DNA of 64,000 nt from NCBI GenBank assembly GCA_963771985.1, contig CAVYVO010000004.1, positions 434,001 through 498,000 on the forward strand, in the 5' to 3' direction. Below, piece after piece: positions 43,790-53,107 of this stretch (position 1 is its first letter; each line of letters starts with the position of its first letter). This DNA is from Trebonia sp963771985 (lineage in GTDB: Bacteria > Actinomycetota > Actinomycetes > Streptosporangiales > Streptosporangiaceae). The translations under genes and the position numbers were made by a program. The notes beneath the pieces were generated by a model, which did no database searches, was not told the DNA's origin, and saw nothing but the letters and a program-made list of their open reading frames with translations.

Positions 43790-44728
43790 ATGGCGTTACG
43801 AAGCCAGCCGGCTGCTATACGTAAGGCATACATCGCCACCTCCGCCCAGTGGCGGGCCGTGGGGGTTAGCCCGTCGCTGCTCCGTTCCCTCATCCGCCTG
43901 GGCTACCTCGTCCAAGTACGGCGCGGCGTTTACGCCACCCGGCGAGCGATCGTCCTGACCAGCAGCGACCCCAGCCGCGCCCATGCGCTCGAGGTCGCCG
44001 CCGTCCGCGTCTCCATGGGGCGCGACGTCGTCGGCAGCCACCACTCGGCTGCCCTGATCCACGGCCTCGACCTGCTGAAACGGCCGCCGGCCGGGACCGT
44101 GACGCTCACCTGTCCGCCGCCGAGGCGGAGCAGGAACCGCAAGGCCGCCGGGATCATCTTTCACACCGCCGAACTCCCCGCCGCCCATGTGACCAGGGCA
44201 TATGGCACCATGATCACCACCGCCGCCAGGACGGTCATCGACCTCGCCAGGACATCCCCGTTCATCGAAGCGGTCGTCGCCGCGGACTCCGCGCTGCGCA
44301 CGCGCAAGACGACGAAGGACGAGCTGCGCAGCGTGTGCGACGCGTGCAGGCGATGGCCGGGGATAACGCAAGCCAGGCGGGTGCTGGCCTTCAGCGACGA
44401 CCATGCCGAGTCGGTGCTCGAGTCCTGCGCCCGGGTGATCTTCGACTCCCGCGGCCTGGATGTCCCGGAAGTCCAGGCCACCATCCGCGGGCCGGATTTC
44501 GCATTCCAAGTCGACTTCCGCTGGGCGAAGCAGAAGACGATCGCCGAGGCTGACAGCACCGAAAAGCACACGGGCAGCGAGGACGTGCTCGCGCAGTTCC
44601 GGCGCGAGCGGCTGCTGCGGGACGCCGGCTACAAGGTGGTCCGCTTCACCTGGCGCGAGCTCTTCGAATCCCCCGAAGTGGTCATCGTCCGCATCCGCAA
44701 GGCGCTGGCCGCCCCGGCCCCGAGCTGA
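43790..44728 (+). CDS. AbiEi-like protein with a DUF559/VSR-like C-terminus
   Basis: 312 residues from ATG at 43790. The N-terminus RSLIRLGYLVQVRRGVYATR is an AbiEi-type winged helix, followed by an AbiEi-like middle (GSHHSAALIHGLDLL, ARTVIDLARTSPFIEAVVAAD). The C-terminus resembles the PD-(D/E)XK fold, with DFRWAKQKTIAEAD and RRERLLRDAGYKVVRFTWREL. AbiEi is the antitoxin of a type IV toxin-antitoxin or phage-defence system, but no AbiEii nucleotidyltransferase toxin gene lies nearby. The upstream motif AAAGTGGTCAT also occurs upstream of xseA. Confidence 0.8.
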   Translation: MALRSQPAAIRKAYIATSAQWRAVGVSPSLLRSLIRLGYLVQVRRGVYATRRAIVLTSSDPSRAHALEVAAVRVSMGRDVVGSHHSAALIHGLDLLKRPPAGTVTLTCPPPRRSRNRKAAGIIFHTAELPAAHVTRAYGTMITTAARTVIDLARTSPFIEAVVAADSALRTRKTTKDELRSVCDACRRWPGITQARRVLAFSDDHAESVLESCARVIFDSRGLDVPEVQATIRGPDFAFQVDFRWAKQKTIAEADSTEKHTGSEDVLAQFRRERLLRDAGYKVVRFTWRELFESPEVVIVRIRKALAAPAPS

Positions 44729-44920
44729 CCGGCGGATGTTTCGCGATCCTCGTGCGGGTAGCTGACACCCGGAGGAACTCAAACCGTGCGAGGTGCAGCA
44801 TGACTTATCCCGCATCGCCGAACGACGCGGGCGATCCCCGCCCAGCCCATGGACGTCCCGCCGTCCCGCACTCCCGGGCAGTGGGATTAAGAGCGTTGCC
44901 GGCGGGAGGATGATAGGCAT

Positions 44921-45802
44921 GTGGAGCTGCGCCACCTTGAGTATTTCGTCGCTGTCGCCGAGGAACTGTCGTTTACCCGCGCCTCCCGGCGCCTGCACGT
45001 GGTGCAGTCGGGTGTGTCGAGCGCGATCCAGGGGCTTGAGCGGGAACTCGGCGCGGCGCTCTTCGACCGGGACCGGCACAAGGTGACCCTCACCGAGGCG
45101 GGACGGGCGCTGCTCCCGGAGGCCCGCGCGACGCTCGCCGCCGCGCAGGCCGCGGCGGACGCGGTGGCCGAGGCGGCGGCGGGACTGCGTGGCACGCTGT
45201 CCGTCGGCACGATGATCTCCACCGGCTCGGTTGACCTGCCCGCGCGGCTCGGGCGGTTCCACGAGCAGCATCCGGGCGTCCTCGTCCGGCTGCGCGTGAT
45301 GCCCGGCGGGTCGGCGGAACTGGCGCGCGAGGTGATCAGCGGCGGCCTGGATCTCGCCCTGCTGTCCATCCCCCGCGAGGCCGCGGCCGGGCTGGCGGTA
45401 AGGCCGCTGGCCCAGGAGCCGCTGATGCTGATCTGCGCCCCGAAGCACCGGCTGGCCGGGGAGGAGGCGGTGTCGCTCGGGGAACTCGCCGACGAGGCGT
45501 TCGTTGACTTCCCCGCCGGCTGGGGCAGCCGGGCGCTCGTCGACCGGGCGTTCGCCGCCGCGGGGCTGGACCGTCAGGTGTCGTTCGAGGTCGCGGACTA
45601 CGGGACCGCCGCCGGGCTGGTCGGCAACGGGCTCGGCATCGCCTTCGTGCCGGCGTCGGCCGCCGCGCGCCTAGACGGCGTGGCACGCGTGCGGATCGAT
45701 TCCGAAGCGCTGAACTGGCGCATCCTCGTCGCCACGTCCGCCGGCCGACGGTCATCGGCGGCCGCGCGCGCCTTCCTCGCGGAGCTCCTCGCGCACCGGT
45801 AA
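44921..45802 (+). CDS. LysR-family transcriptional regulator
   Basis: 293 residues from GTG at 44921, ~12 nt after GGGAGGA. N-terminal HTH: ELRHLEYFVAVAEELSFTRASRRLHVVQSGVSSAIQGLERELGAALFDRD. The C-terminal ligand domain has GTLSVGTMISTGSVDLPARL and GLGIAFVPASAAAR. Overlaps convergently with the SnoaL-like gene by 51 bp. Target genes are not evident. Confidence 0.94.
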   Translation: MELRHLEYFVAVAEELSFTRASRRLHVVQSGVSSAIQGLERELGAALFDRDRHKVTLTEAGRALLPEARATLAAAQAAADAVAEAAAGLRGTLSVGTMISTGSVDLPARLGRFHEQHPGVLVRLRVMPGGSAELAREVISGGLDLALLSIPREAAAGLAVRPLAQEPLMLICAPKHRLAGEEAVSLGELADEAFVDFPAGWGSRALVDRAFAAAGLDRQVSFEVADYGTAAGLVGNGLGIAFVPASAAARLDGVARVRIDSEALNWRILVATSAGRRSSAAARAFLAELLAHR

Positions 45803-46645
45803 CTCCGCTGCTCCGGGTGTCTCGGCGGGCGCTTCGATGTCGTCGTATTCGCGGGCCGCGGCCAGCAGCCCGTCCGCGGCGCGCTCATAGATCCCGATTC
45901 CCGCCTGGGGCGGCAGCTCATGGCTGCCCCATTGGACGCAGTTGTACTCCAGGGCGCAGCGCACGCCATCATCGGTCACGGCGCACTGCTGCAGGCCGAT
46001 GCCGCCGCCCGCGCTGAAGCGCGCGGTGAAGAACGAGCGCAGCTCACGAGCACCGCTGTGCCTGGCATGCGGGCCGATGGGCTCGCGGAAGTACCCGTCC
46101 GTCGCGAAGGTACCGACGATCGCCTCGGTATCGCCGGCCGCGAGCGCGGCCTGATAACGGCCGACCACATCACCAGGGCCGGCGTCCCCGGGCGCGAGTA
46201 CCGGCGGCCGCAGGTGCCGCCGTCCATCGACCGGCCACTGGCTGCAGTAGGTGCGGAATACCACCGACCGGTCGTCGGGCGATTCGGCGACCACGGCCAC
46301 CGGCCAGGCCACCTCCCGCCCGTCGTCGCCGGACAGGTGAGCCAGCAGCTCGACCACGACCCGGTCGCCAGCGCACGTGGCGGCCACCGTCTCGATCCGC
46401 GCGCCGCGTTCGGCCAGCCAGGCCTGGTTCCGGCGGACGAAGCTGCGCAGCTGCCGGTGGCCGCGGACCACGCCGGCGCGCGGGTCGTAGACCACCACCT
46501 CCCCCGGCCACACGGCCTCCAGGACGTGCGCGTCGCCCTCGGTGAGCGCGGCGAAGTACCGTCCGACCGGATCAGCCTGCCCCGCCGCGCGCGTCTGACT
46601 GCGCGCCAGCTGCGCGGCGGCGGCGAAGTCCGGAAACCACGGCAT
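45752..46645 (-). CDS. Tandem SnoaL/NTF2-like domain protein
   Basis: 297 residues with two NTF2-like domains: the first at ~28-145 (DPVGRYFAALTEGDAHVLEAVWPGEVVVYDPRAGVVRGH) and the second at ~158-270 (GDVVGRYQAALAAGDTEAIVGTFATDGYFREPIG). SnoaL-type folds serve as isomerases, cyclases or small-molecule sinks. The C-terminal tail (~30 residues) is Glu/Arg-rich and overlaps the LysR gene convergently. Confidence 0.82.
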   Translation of the reverse strand: MPWFPDFAAAAQLARSQTRAAGQADPVGRYFAALTEGDAHVLEAVWPGEVVVYDPRAGVVRGHRQLRSFVRRNQAWLAERGARIETVAATCAGDRVVVELLAHLSGDDGREVAWPVAVVAESPDDRSVVFRTYCSQWPVDGRRHLRPPVLAPGDAGPGDVVGRYQAALAAGDTEAIVGTFATDGYFREPIGPHARHSGARELRSFFTARFSAGGGIGLQQCAVTDDGVRCALEYNCVQWGSHELPPQAGIGIYERAADGLLAAAREYDDIEAPAETPGAAELPVREELREEGARGRR

Positions 46646-46706
46646 CTCGACTCCCTTTTCCCTCCGCCACCATCCTCATCCCCCGCGCCACCCCAACCGA
46701 ACCTCA

Positions 46707-46788
46707 AGCCTGCCGATTGCGAGGGGTCCGGTGGGTCGATCGCGCAATCGACCACAATAGAGTGGGTCGATTGCGCAATCGGCAGGCT
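46707..46788. repeat. Palindrome pair of the 18-bp family within an outer inverted repeat
   Basis: Two palindromes at 46735-46752 and 46766-46783 share the 13-bp spacer CACAATAGAGTGG. Outer 14-bp arms 46707-46720 and 46775-46788 are perfectly complementary, so the whole can form one long hairpin. Confidence 0.88.
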
Positions 46789-46795
46789 CATGGGG

Positions 46796-47461
46796 TCAGC
46801 CGGTGTCGGCGAGGCGGGTGCGGGCGCCGCGGACGGTGAACGCGGCCAGGCCGACCGCGAACACCACGGCGGCGCAGATCCAGGCGCCGCGGTCGTCCGG
46901 CGGGCGGACCGGCCAGGTCCACGGATTGCGCCAGGCCTCGAGCAGCGCGTACTCGGCGAACGCCACGTAGGCCATCGGGAGGATCCACGCCAGCAGCCCC
47001 CCGGTGACCAGCGAGGCGAGCAGGCCGATGCCGGCGACGCCGATGATGTTGCGGGCGAGCACGAGGACGCCGCCGTTCAGGCTCGCGCCAGTGACGGCGA
47101 GCTGCAGGACGGCAATCGCCAGGCCGGTCATCGCCAGCGCCGTGCCGAGCCGCAGGTACGGCAGCCAGCGGCCAGTAGCGCGCTCCGGCTCGCCGAACGG
47201 GCTGTGCGTGGTGATCACGAGCACCGCCGCGGCGCCGCCCTCGACGATCATCGGGAACTCCTGGGCGAAGTGGCCGGTCTTGAACAGCCAGCCCCACTGC
47301 AGTGCGGCGCGCAGCACCCCGCCGCAGACGGCCAGCGCGAGCACCGCACCCGGGACGCGGCGGCTGCGCAGGTGCAGCCAGACCAGGCGGACGGCCGGCG
47401 CGCCCGGCCACGCCGGCGGAGCCGGGGCCGCCGCCGGGGTCCGGATCTCCGCGGTGGTCAT
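46796..47461 (-). CDS. ABC-2 transporter membrane protein, second subunit
   Basis: 221 residues from ATG at 47461, overlapping the upstream stop by 4 bp. Six hydrophobic helices; starts MTTAEIRTPAAAP, with RSRRVPGAVLALAVCGGVL and PFGEPERATGRWLPYLRL. No ATPase motif. Last gene of the sigma/ABC operon. Confidence 0.85.
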   Translation of the reverse strand: MTTAEIRTPAAAPAPPAWPGAPAVRLVWLHLRSRRVPGAVLALAVCGGVLRAALQWGWLFKTGHFAQEFPMIVEGGAAAVLVITTHSPFGEPERATGRWLPYLRLGTALAMTGLAIAVLQLAVTGASLNGGVLVLARNIIGVAGIGLLASLVTGGLLAWILPMAYVAFAEYALLEAWRNPWTWPVRPPDDRGAWICAAVVFAVGLAAFTVRGARTRLADTG

Positions 47462-48976
47462 GGCAGCTGGGCCAGGGTGATCTGGCCGGCCCGCAGCGGC
47501 TGCAGGTGGGTGGCCAGCCAGGCGTGCCGGGCGGCGGGCGACAGCGCCTCGAACCGCGCGGCGGCCGCCGCGATCTGCGCTGGCGACGGGCCAACCGGCT
47601 GCCCGCTGGAGTTGTCCGCCTGGCCGAACAACGGCGCCGGGGACGCCGGCGGCGGCCATCAGCGCGGTTATCACGGCCTGCTGCGCAGGGGTCGGGGTGA
47701 AGCTGGCTGGGTTCGCGAGGAACGCGGTGAGGAACTCCTGCTGGAAGCCCGCGCGCCAGCCCGCGTTGTCCGCTCCGGCCGGGCTCCCCAAGAACGGGGC
47801 GATCCCGTTGCTGCCGTCGTAGTGGTACACCGGCGGTGTCCCGGACACGCCTGGCCTCGTCATCCCGGCGAGAAGCATGCCCTGCGCGGCCCGCACGCCC
47901 TCGTCGGCCGGCACCTGCTGCGCGCGGACCGGGGCGCCTGGCAGGCCCTTGAGTTCCGCGGCCACCAGTTCGAGCGCCGCCGCGGCGGCCGGCAGGTAGC
48001 CGCTGAACGCCGGGTGCACGCACACCGGGAACGCGGTGCCCGCGCAGTCCGGGGTGTACAGGATGGGGTGGTCGCTGGCCGCGTCGTGCAGCGCGGGGAT
48101 ATCCCAGCCGGACACGCTTAGCTTGGCGGTGCCGGCCAGCGCGAACGCCGTCCAGGACGCGGCCACGCCGACGGCCAGCAAGACGGCGCCGGCCGCGCAC
48201 AGCAGCCGCCCGGCACGGCCGATCGCGGCGAAGAACCCCCCGCGGACGCGGAGCACCGGGGCCAGGACGAGCACGCCGAGCAGCGCGACCGTGATCCCGC
48301 CCATGAACATGACCTGTGCGATCGCGACGTCCGGCGCGACGTGATAGAAGACGCCGATGTCCTCGAGTGGCACCGCGGTGGCCGGCGAAAGCAGCGCGTA
48401 CGTGCTCGACCCCGGGGTCAGGTTCAGCTCCGCGTGGAAACCGACGAAGACGAGCAGGAAGGCACCGATCGCGGCGAGCGGGGCGGTGAACCGGCCGGGG
48501 AAGAGCGCGCCCGCGGTGAACCCCAGCACGGTGAGCGTGACCACCTGGACGGCGCCGACCACGACCGGCCACAGCGGCGGGCCGCCCCAGGTCGCCTGGA
48601 GCGCGACCTGGATGTAAAGGGCGGCGACCGCCACACCGAACGTGAGCAGCAGCCAGAACAGCGTGGCGCCCAGCGCGGCCGCCTGGCGCGCCCAGGCCGG
48701 GCGGACGGTGGTCGCGAGCAGGTCGCCGGTGTTCCGGCGCCCCTCGCGCGACGCCACCCACGCGCCGAGACCGGCGGCGAACGGAGCGAAGTCCCAGGCC
48801 AGGTTGTTGGTGATCGCCGAGGCGTGCACGGTCCAGATAGGGGGGAACCCCGCGGCCGTTCGGTATGAATCAAAGAAAAATAGCGCGAGGAGCAGCGGAA
48901 CCGACCAGGGAACCACTGACCGCCTTATCTCTATCCGCAGGACCCGGGCCGGGCGGGACAGGGCGACGGCGGTCAC
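47458..48976 (-). pseudogene. ABC-2 permease, frameshifted near its C-terminus
   Basis: Starts GTG at 48976 (VTAVALSRPARVLRIEIRRS). Helices and PALHDAASDHPILYTPDCAGTAFPVCVHPAFSGYLPAAAA run to about 47645; there a net frame change (one extra or two missing bases) leads into another frame that continues LFGQADNSSGQPVGPSPAQI...RFEALSPAARHAWLATHLQPLRAGQITLAQLP and ends with TGA at 47458, overlapping the next ATG. In the unshifted frame the gene would fuse with the next protein. Confidence 0.75.
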
Positions 48977-49719
48977 GACCGGGCCGCCGAAAGGATCGCG
49001 CTGTAGCCGCGCTCGAGCGGGGCGTCGCCGACGCCCTGGCCGACCTCGCCGCGGGCGATGAGTTCCGCGGGGGTGCCGCGGAACACGATCTTGCCCTCCG
49101 ACATCAGCGCCACCTCCGAACACGCCGCGCCCACGTCCTCGACCAGGTGCGTGGACACGACCACCGTCGCGGTCTGACCGAAGTCGCGCATGAGCGCGCG
49201 GAACGCGACCCGCTGCTCGGGATCGAGGCCCGCGGTCGGCTCGTCGAACAGCAGCAGCTCCGGCTCGTTCACGATCGCCTGCGCGATGCCGACCCTTCGC
49301 AGCATGCCGCCCGACAGGGTGCGCAGCCTGGCCTTCGCCTTCGAACCGAGGTCGGCCTTCTCGACGGCGGCGGCCACCGCCTTGCTGACAAGGTGCGGCG
49401 GCGTCTCCTTGAGCAGGGCGAAGTACTCGACGAACTCGACCACGGTGAACGAGGGGTAGTAGCCGAGGTTCTGCGGGAGGTAGCCGAGCCTGCGCCTTAT
49501 CTCCCTGCGGTCGGCCGGCTTCCCGGGGTCCCGGCCGAGCAGGGTGAGCTGGCCCGACGAGGGCGGGAGGATCGTGGCGAGCATGCGGAGGAGGGAGGTT
49601 TTGCCCGCGCCGTTCGGGCCGAGGAGGCCGAAAACGCCTGGGCCTACCTCAAGATTCACCCCGTCGACCGCCGTGTTGCGGCCGAACTTCCTGGTGATAT
49701 CCGACAGTTCGATGTTCAC
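48973..49719 (-). CDS. ABC transporter ATP-binding protein
   Basis: 248 residues from GTG at 49719. Walker A GPNGAGKTSL, GRDPGKPADRREIRRRLGYLPQNLGYYPSFT, signature LSGGMLRRVGIAQAI, Walker B LLLFDEPTAGLDP and H-loop STHLVEDV. Overlaps the flanking genes by 4 bp on each side. Works with the two membrane proteins downstream. Confidence 0.95.
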   Translation of the reverse strand: MNIELSDITRKFGRNTAVDGVNLEVGPGVFGLLGPNGAGKTSLLRMLATILPPSSGQLTLLGRDPGKPADRREIRRRLGYLPQNLGYYPSFTVVEFVEYFALLKETPPHLVSKAVAAAVEKADLGSKAKARLRTLSGGMLRRVGIAQAIVNEPELLLFDEPTAGLDPEQRVAFRALMRDFGQTATVVVSTHLVEDVGAACSEVALMSEGKIVFRGTPAELIARGEVGQGVGDAPLERGYSAILSAARS

Positions 49720-50450
49720 TGCGTGCCCCTTTGCGGACGGGTGACGTAGCCGACGATCGCGGCGCAGCAGGCCGCGACCGCGAGGTAGGGAAGGTAGAGG
49801 CTCGGGTCGGTTACCGCGGCGGTGAGGCTGACACCCGGGGCGCCGGGACCGCTGGAGGCCGCGCTCCAGCCGAGGACGACGATGATCCAGGCGGCCACGC
49901 CCGCCGCCGCGCCGACGTTGGCGGACCGGGCGGCGACCGCTACCGCCAGGGCCGCCGCGCAGGTCGCGGTCATCGGGATGAGCCAGGCGAACGTGAGCTG
50001 GGCGGCGTGGGCCGACGCGGTGGTGCCGATGGTCGCGGCGCTCGCCGCCAGCCCGAGCGCGGCGTTCACCGCGAACACCGCGACGGCCCGGGTCAGCAGT
50101 ACCAGCCGGTTGCTGACCGCGCAGCTGCAGGACAGCTCCCAGGCCGGGTCGATGCCGGGGCCGTAGGCGTAGGCGACGCCGACGGCCGCGACCGCCGGGG
50201 CGATCAGCCAGACGAGCGGCTGCCCGGCGCTCGCCTGCGCCAGGGCGCCGACGGCGAGGACGACGGTGGTCGCGATCAGCCACGGGAGGAGCAGCGACGG
50301 GGTGGTGAGCAGCGCGCGGGCCAGGCCGGGGGACCGCAGGAGCCTCGTCGCCGTTCGCTCGAGGGGGCCGGGGTGACGGCGCCACACCTCGGCGGCGACG
50401 TTGGTCCAGACGCGGTCCAGGTTCACGTCGTCTGGCGGGATCATCGTCAT
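49716..50450 (-). CDS. Membrane protein between sigma factor and ABC transporter
   Basis: 244 residues from ATG at 50450. An N-terminal cytoplasmic part (NLDRVWTNVAAEVWRRHPGPLERTATRLL) followed by about six hydrophobic helices, ALLTTPSLLLPWLIATT onward. Position directly after a sigma gene is that of an anti-sigma or membrane partner, but no zinc-binding anti-sigma motif (HXXXCXXC) is present. May be a third membrane part of the transporter. Confidence 0.8.
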   Translation of the reverse strand: MTMIPPDDVNLDRVWTNVAAEVWRRHPGPLERTATRLLRSPGLARALLTTPSLLLPWLIATTVVLAVGALAQASAGQPLVWLIAPAVAAVGVAYAYGPGIDPAWELSCSCAVSNRLVLLTRAVAVFAVNAALGLAASAATIGTTASAHAAQLTFAWLIPMTATCAAALAVAVAARSANVGAAAGVAAWIIVVLGWSAASSGPGAPGVSLTAAVTDPSLYLPYLAVAACCAAIVGYVTRPQRGTQ

Positions 50451-51013
50451 CGCGTGCCTCCTTCCGCGGCGTGGCCGCCTTCGGGGGCGTGGCCGCCTCC
50501 GCCGAGGGCCGCGCGCAGCAGGCGGCGGGCCCTGTGTGCGCGGCTCTTCACCGTGCCTTCGGGGACGCCCATCAGCTCGGCCACCTCCGCTACCGGACGG
50601 TCTTCGAGGTACATGAGACGCCAGACGTCGCGTTCGGGGGCGCCGGGCGGGCCGAGCGCCGCGGCCGCGGCGGTCTCCAGGTCCGCCCTGGTGAGGGCGG
50701 CTTCTTCGGTGTGCATTTCGTCGGGTATCTCGTCGGGTAGCGGGACGGCCGGCTGTCCGCGGTGCCGTCGCAGCAGGGCGGCCTGATTCCTGGCGATCAC
50801 CCACAGCCAGCCGGCTGCGGCGCCGCGCGGCTGGTAGGTTTTCGCGCTCTTCCAGACCGCGAGGAACGTCTCCTGCAGCACGTCCTCCACGTCGTGTGGC
50901 GGCAGAGCCGTGCGGAGCCGGGCAGCCAGCCACGGCGCGTGCCGGTCAAACAATTGCCGGAGCGCTGTGTCGTCACCGCCCGCCAGGCGCGCGATCAGCT
51001 CGTCGTCGTCCAT
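50447..51013 (-). CDS. ECF-family RNA polymerase sigma factor
   Basis: 188 residues from ATG at 51013. Region 2: FDRHAPWLAARLRTALPPHDVEDVLQETFLAVWKSAKTY; region 4: PGAPERDVWRLMYLEDRPVAEVAELMGVPEGTVKSRAHRARRLL. First gene of the five-gene operon in which every joint overlaps by 4 bp. It begins 66 bp from the IS701 left end, so its native promoter may have been moved or replaced. Confidence 0.93.
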   Translation of the reverse strand: MDDDELIARLAGGDDTALRQLFDRHAPWLAARLRTALPPHDVEDVLQETFLAVWKSAKTYQPRGAAAGWLWVIARNQAALLRRHRGQPAVPLPDEIPDEMHTEEAALTRADLETAAAAALGPPGAPERDVWRLMYLEDRPVAEVAELMGVPEGTVKSRAHRARRLLRAALGGGGHAPEGGHAAEGGTR

Positions 51014-51079
51014 CACCTCTTCTATTGCACCTGTCGTGCGTCCGGTTCACGAGAGCTCGAGAATCCCAGGTGCTGGCTA

Positions 51080-52586
51080 GTACGGCAGCCGCACTTGAGG
51101 GCCTGGCCTGCGGGGTTGTGGTGGCGGGCATAAAGGGGCAGCCGCCTGTCGATCCATGTGTTTGTGCTGACAACTGAATCGAAGGCGGCTGCTGCCGTCA
51201 GGATAGGCGCGGGGACGGCGCTGCGGGAACGGGGCGGGACTGCTGGAGTCGCTGCGGCCGTGTTTCGCGCGGACGCAGGTGTGGCTGCAGGCGGGCAAGT
51301 ACGTGGCGGCCCTGATGAGCGAGGTGCCGGAGGTCAACGGGTGGGCTATCGCCCGGCACTGCGGGGACCGGACCCCGGATCGGACGCAGCGGCTGCTGAA
51401 TCATGCCAGCTGGGACACGCTGGCGGCGATGAGCGTCGTGCGGCGGTCTGCGGTGGCCGGGCTGGACGGGGCCGCGCGGCGCGGCCGCCGGGCGGGCGGG
51501 ATGCGGGCCGGGGCCCTGGACGAGACCGGGCAGGAAAAGCACGGCACCGCCACGGCGGGGGTCAAGAGGCAGTACCTGGGGTGCGCGGGCCGGGTCGCCA
51601 ACGGCATCAATACCGTGCACCTGTCGTATGCCCGGGAGGGCACCGGGCACGCGCTGATCGGCGCCCGGCAGTGGATACCGCGCGAGCACATCGCGGATCC
51701 GGCCAGGTCGCTGGCCGCGGGGCTGCCGCCGGATCTGCGGTTCCGCACGAAAGGGCAGCTGGCCATCGATATCTGCGCGGACGCCTACGCCGACGGGGTC
51801 AGGTTCGATTTCATCTGCGGGGACGAGGTCTACGGCGCCAGCAGCGAGCTGCGGGAATTCCTGGAAACCCGCGGCCAGGGGTATGTGCTGCGGGTCGCCT
51901 GCAGCTTCACGGTCACGCTCTGCGGCGGGACGAAGCTGACCTGCGCGCAGGCGGTGAAGACGCTGCTGACGGACAAGCGGTCGTGGGAGGTCCGCTCCGC
52001 GGGCAAGGGCTCCAAGGGCCAGCGGTGGTATGCCTGGGCCTGGCTCGCTACCGCGTCCCCGCGGCACTGCCTGCTGATCCGCCGCCACCTGAAGACCGGC
52101 CAGCTCGCCTACTGTTACTGCTACGTGCCCGAAGGGCAGCCGCTGACCAAGACGAGGCTGATCAGGGCCGCGGGGCTGAGATGGCCGGCCGAGGAGAATT
52201 TCGAGCTCGGGAAGGACTGCTTCGGCCTGGACCAGTGCCAGGCACGGCTCTACACCGCGATCCTGCGCCACATCGTGCTGGTCATGGCCGCCCTTGCCGT
52301 CTGCGCGGTCACCGCCGCCCTGCTCCGCGGCCGCACCGGCACCCAGGCACCGCCGCCGGCCGCCCCCGGCCAGGAACCCCCGGCAGACCCTGGCCTTGTC
52401 CCGCTGACGGTCCCGGAAATCAAGCGGATCCTCGCCGCCCTGACCGCCCGGCCGCTCCCGCCCCCGCACGTCATCCACTGGAACGCCTGGACCCGCCGCC
52501 ACCAGGCACGAGCCCGCTGGTTCCACCAGCGCGCACGCCTAAAACGGGACTACGTCCTGGTCAGCTAGCAAAGTGCGGCTGCCGTA
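51080..52586 (+). mobile_element. IS701-family insertion sequence
   Basis: 1,507 bp with perfect 17-bp terminal inverted repeats GTACGGCAGCCGCACTT (51080-51096 and the complement at 52570-52586), enclosing one transposase gene. No clear target duplication is visible at the outer edges. Confidence 0.92.
51279..52568 (+). CDS. IS701-family transposase
   Basis: 429 residues. Contains an RNase H-like DDE layout: ALDETGQEKHG, FDFICGDEVYGAS and WPAEENFELGKDCFGLDQCQARLYTAILRH (third acidic residue). Starts at an ATG about 183 bp inside the element and ends 18 bp before the right end, matching one-gene IS701 elements. Frame is intact, so the copy may be active. Confidence 0.93.
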   Translation: MWLQAGKYVAALMSEVPEVNGWAIARHCGDRTPDRTQRLLNHASWDTLAAMSVVRRSAVAGLDGAARRGRRAGGMRAGALDETGQEKHGTATAGVKRQYLGCAGRVANGINTVHLSYAREGTGHALIGARQWIPREHIADPARSLAAGLPPDLRFRTKGQLAIDICADAYADGVRFDFICGDEVYGASSELREFLETRGQGYVLRVACSFTVTLCGGTKLTCAQAVKTLLTDKRSWEVRSAGKGSKGQRWYAWAWLATASPRHCLLIRRHLKTGQLAYCYCYVPEGQPLTKTRLIRAAGLRWPAEENFELGKDCFGLDQCQARLYTAILRHIVLVMAALAVCAVTAALLRGRTGTQAPPPAAPGQEPPADPGLVPLTVPEIKRILAALTARPLPPPHVIHWNAWTRRHQARARWFHQRARLKRDYVLVS

Positions 52587-52667
52587 CCAGGGCCGGGGCG
52601 ACTGGAGCGCGGCCTGCCGTAGGTGGCTCCGTTTCCCTTGCGAGAAGGCGCGACTGAACGATCCTCT

Positions 52668-52877
52668 TTAAGAAGTCACATCGAACGCGGAACCGTGCAC
52701 TCGTGTTATGAAAGCGCTCCACTCGTGCAGTGAGAACGACAGCACAAGACCTCTAGGGTGCTTTGAGTCCCTGAGAAGGACAGACCCCTTAGTAAACGCG
52801 ACCTCCAGGCAGCCCGCACTGTTGGAGCGACTGCTCTTTCGCCAGATGAGCGCCGGTTCGCCGTCGTACTCGGCCAC
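52668..52877 (-). CDS. DUF397 domain protein
   Basis: 69 residues from GTG at 52877, with GGGGG upstream. The whole protein is DUF397: LIWRKSSRSNSAGCLEVAF, LLRDSKHPRGLVLSFSLHEWSAFI. DUF397 genes pair with DUF5753 HTH genes, as here, in actinomycete development and Scr1-like systems. It ends ~80 bp from the IS right end. Confidence 0.9.
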   Translation of the reverse strand: MAEYDGEPALIWRKSSRSNSAGCLEVAFTKGSVLLRDSKHPRGLVLSFSLHEWSAFITRVHGSAFDVTS

Positions 52878-53107
52878 AGGTCCCCCTTCGCGACAGGTGA
52901 GGCGGCTACCGCGATGGCCCTCCAGACATAGGCCAAGTTGGTTCCTCAGTGTCCAGCGCGCATACCTTTGCATGGAGAAACTGCTGTGACTCAAGAGCAG
53001 TTACGCTGAGGAGCGAAAGCCTGCGAACGGACATTATATGCCAAATACAGCGATCTGGCTATCTGCGCAAGGCTGCTAGCGCTTTTCTCGCAGCGCCGCC
53101 CTCCTAG

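Noticed and set aside
45920..48121. 733-residue plus-strand ORF across the SnoaL and permease genes
   Set aside because: It crosses two real genes and the intergenic palindromes and has low-complexity composition, so it is a shadow.
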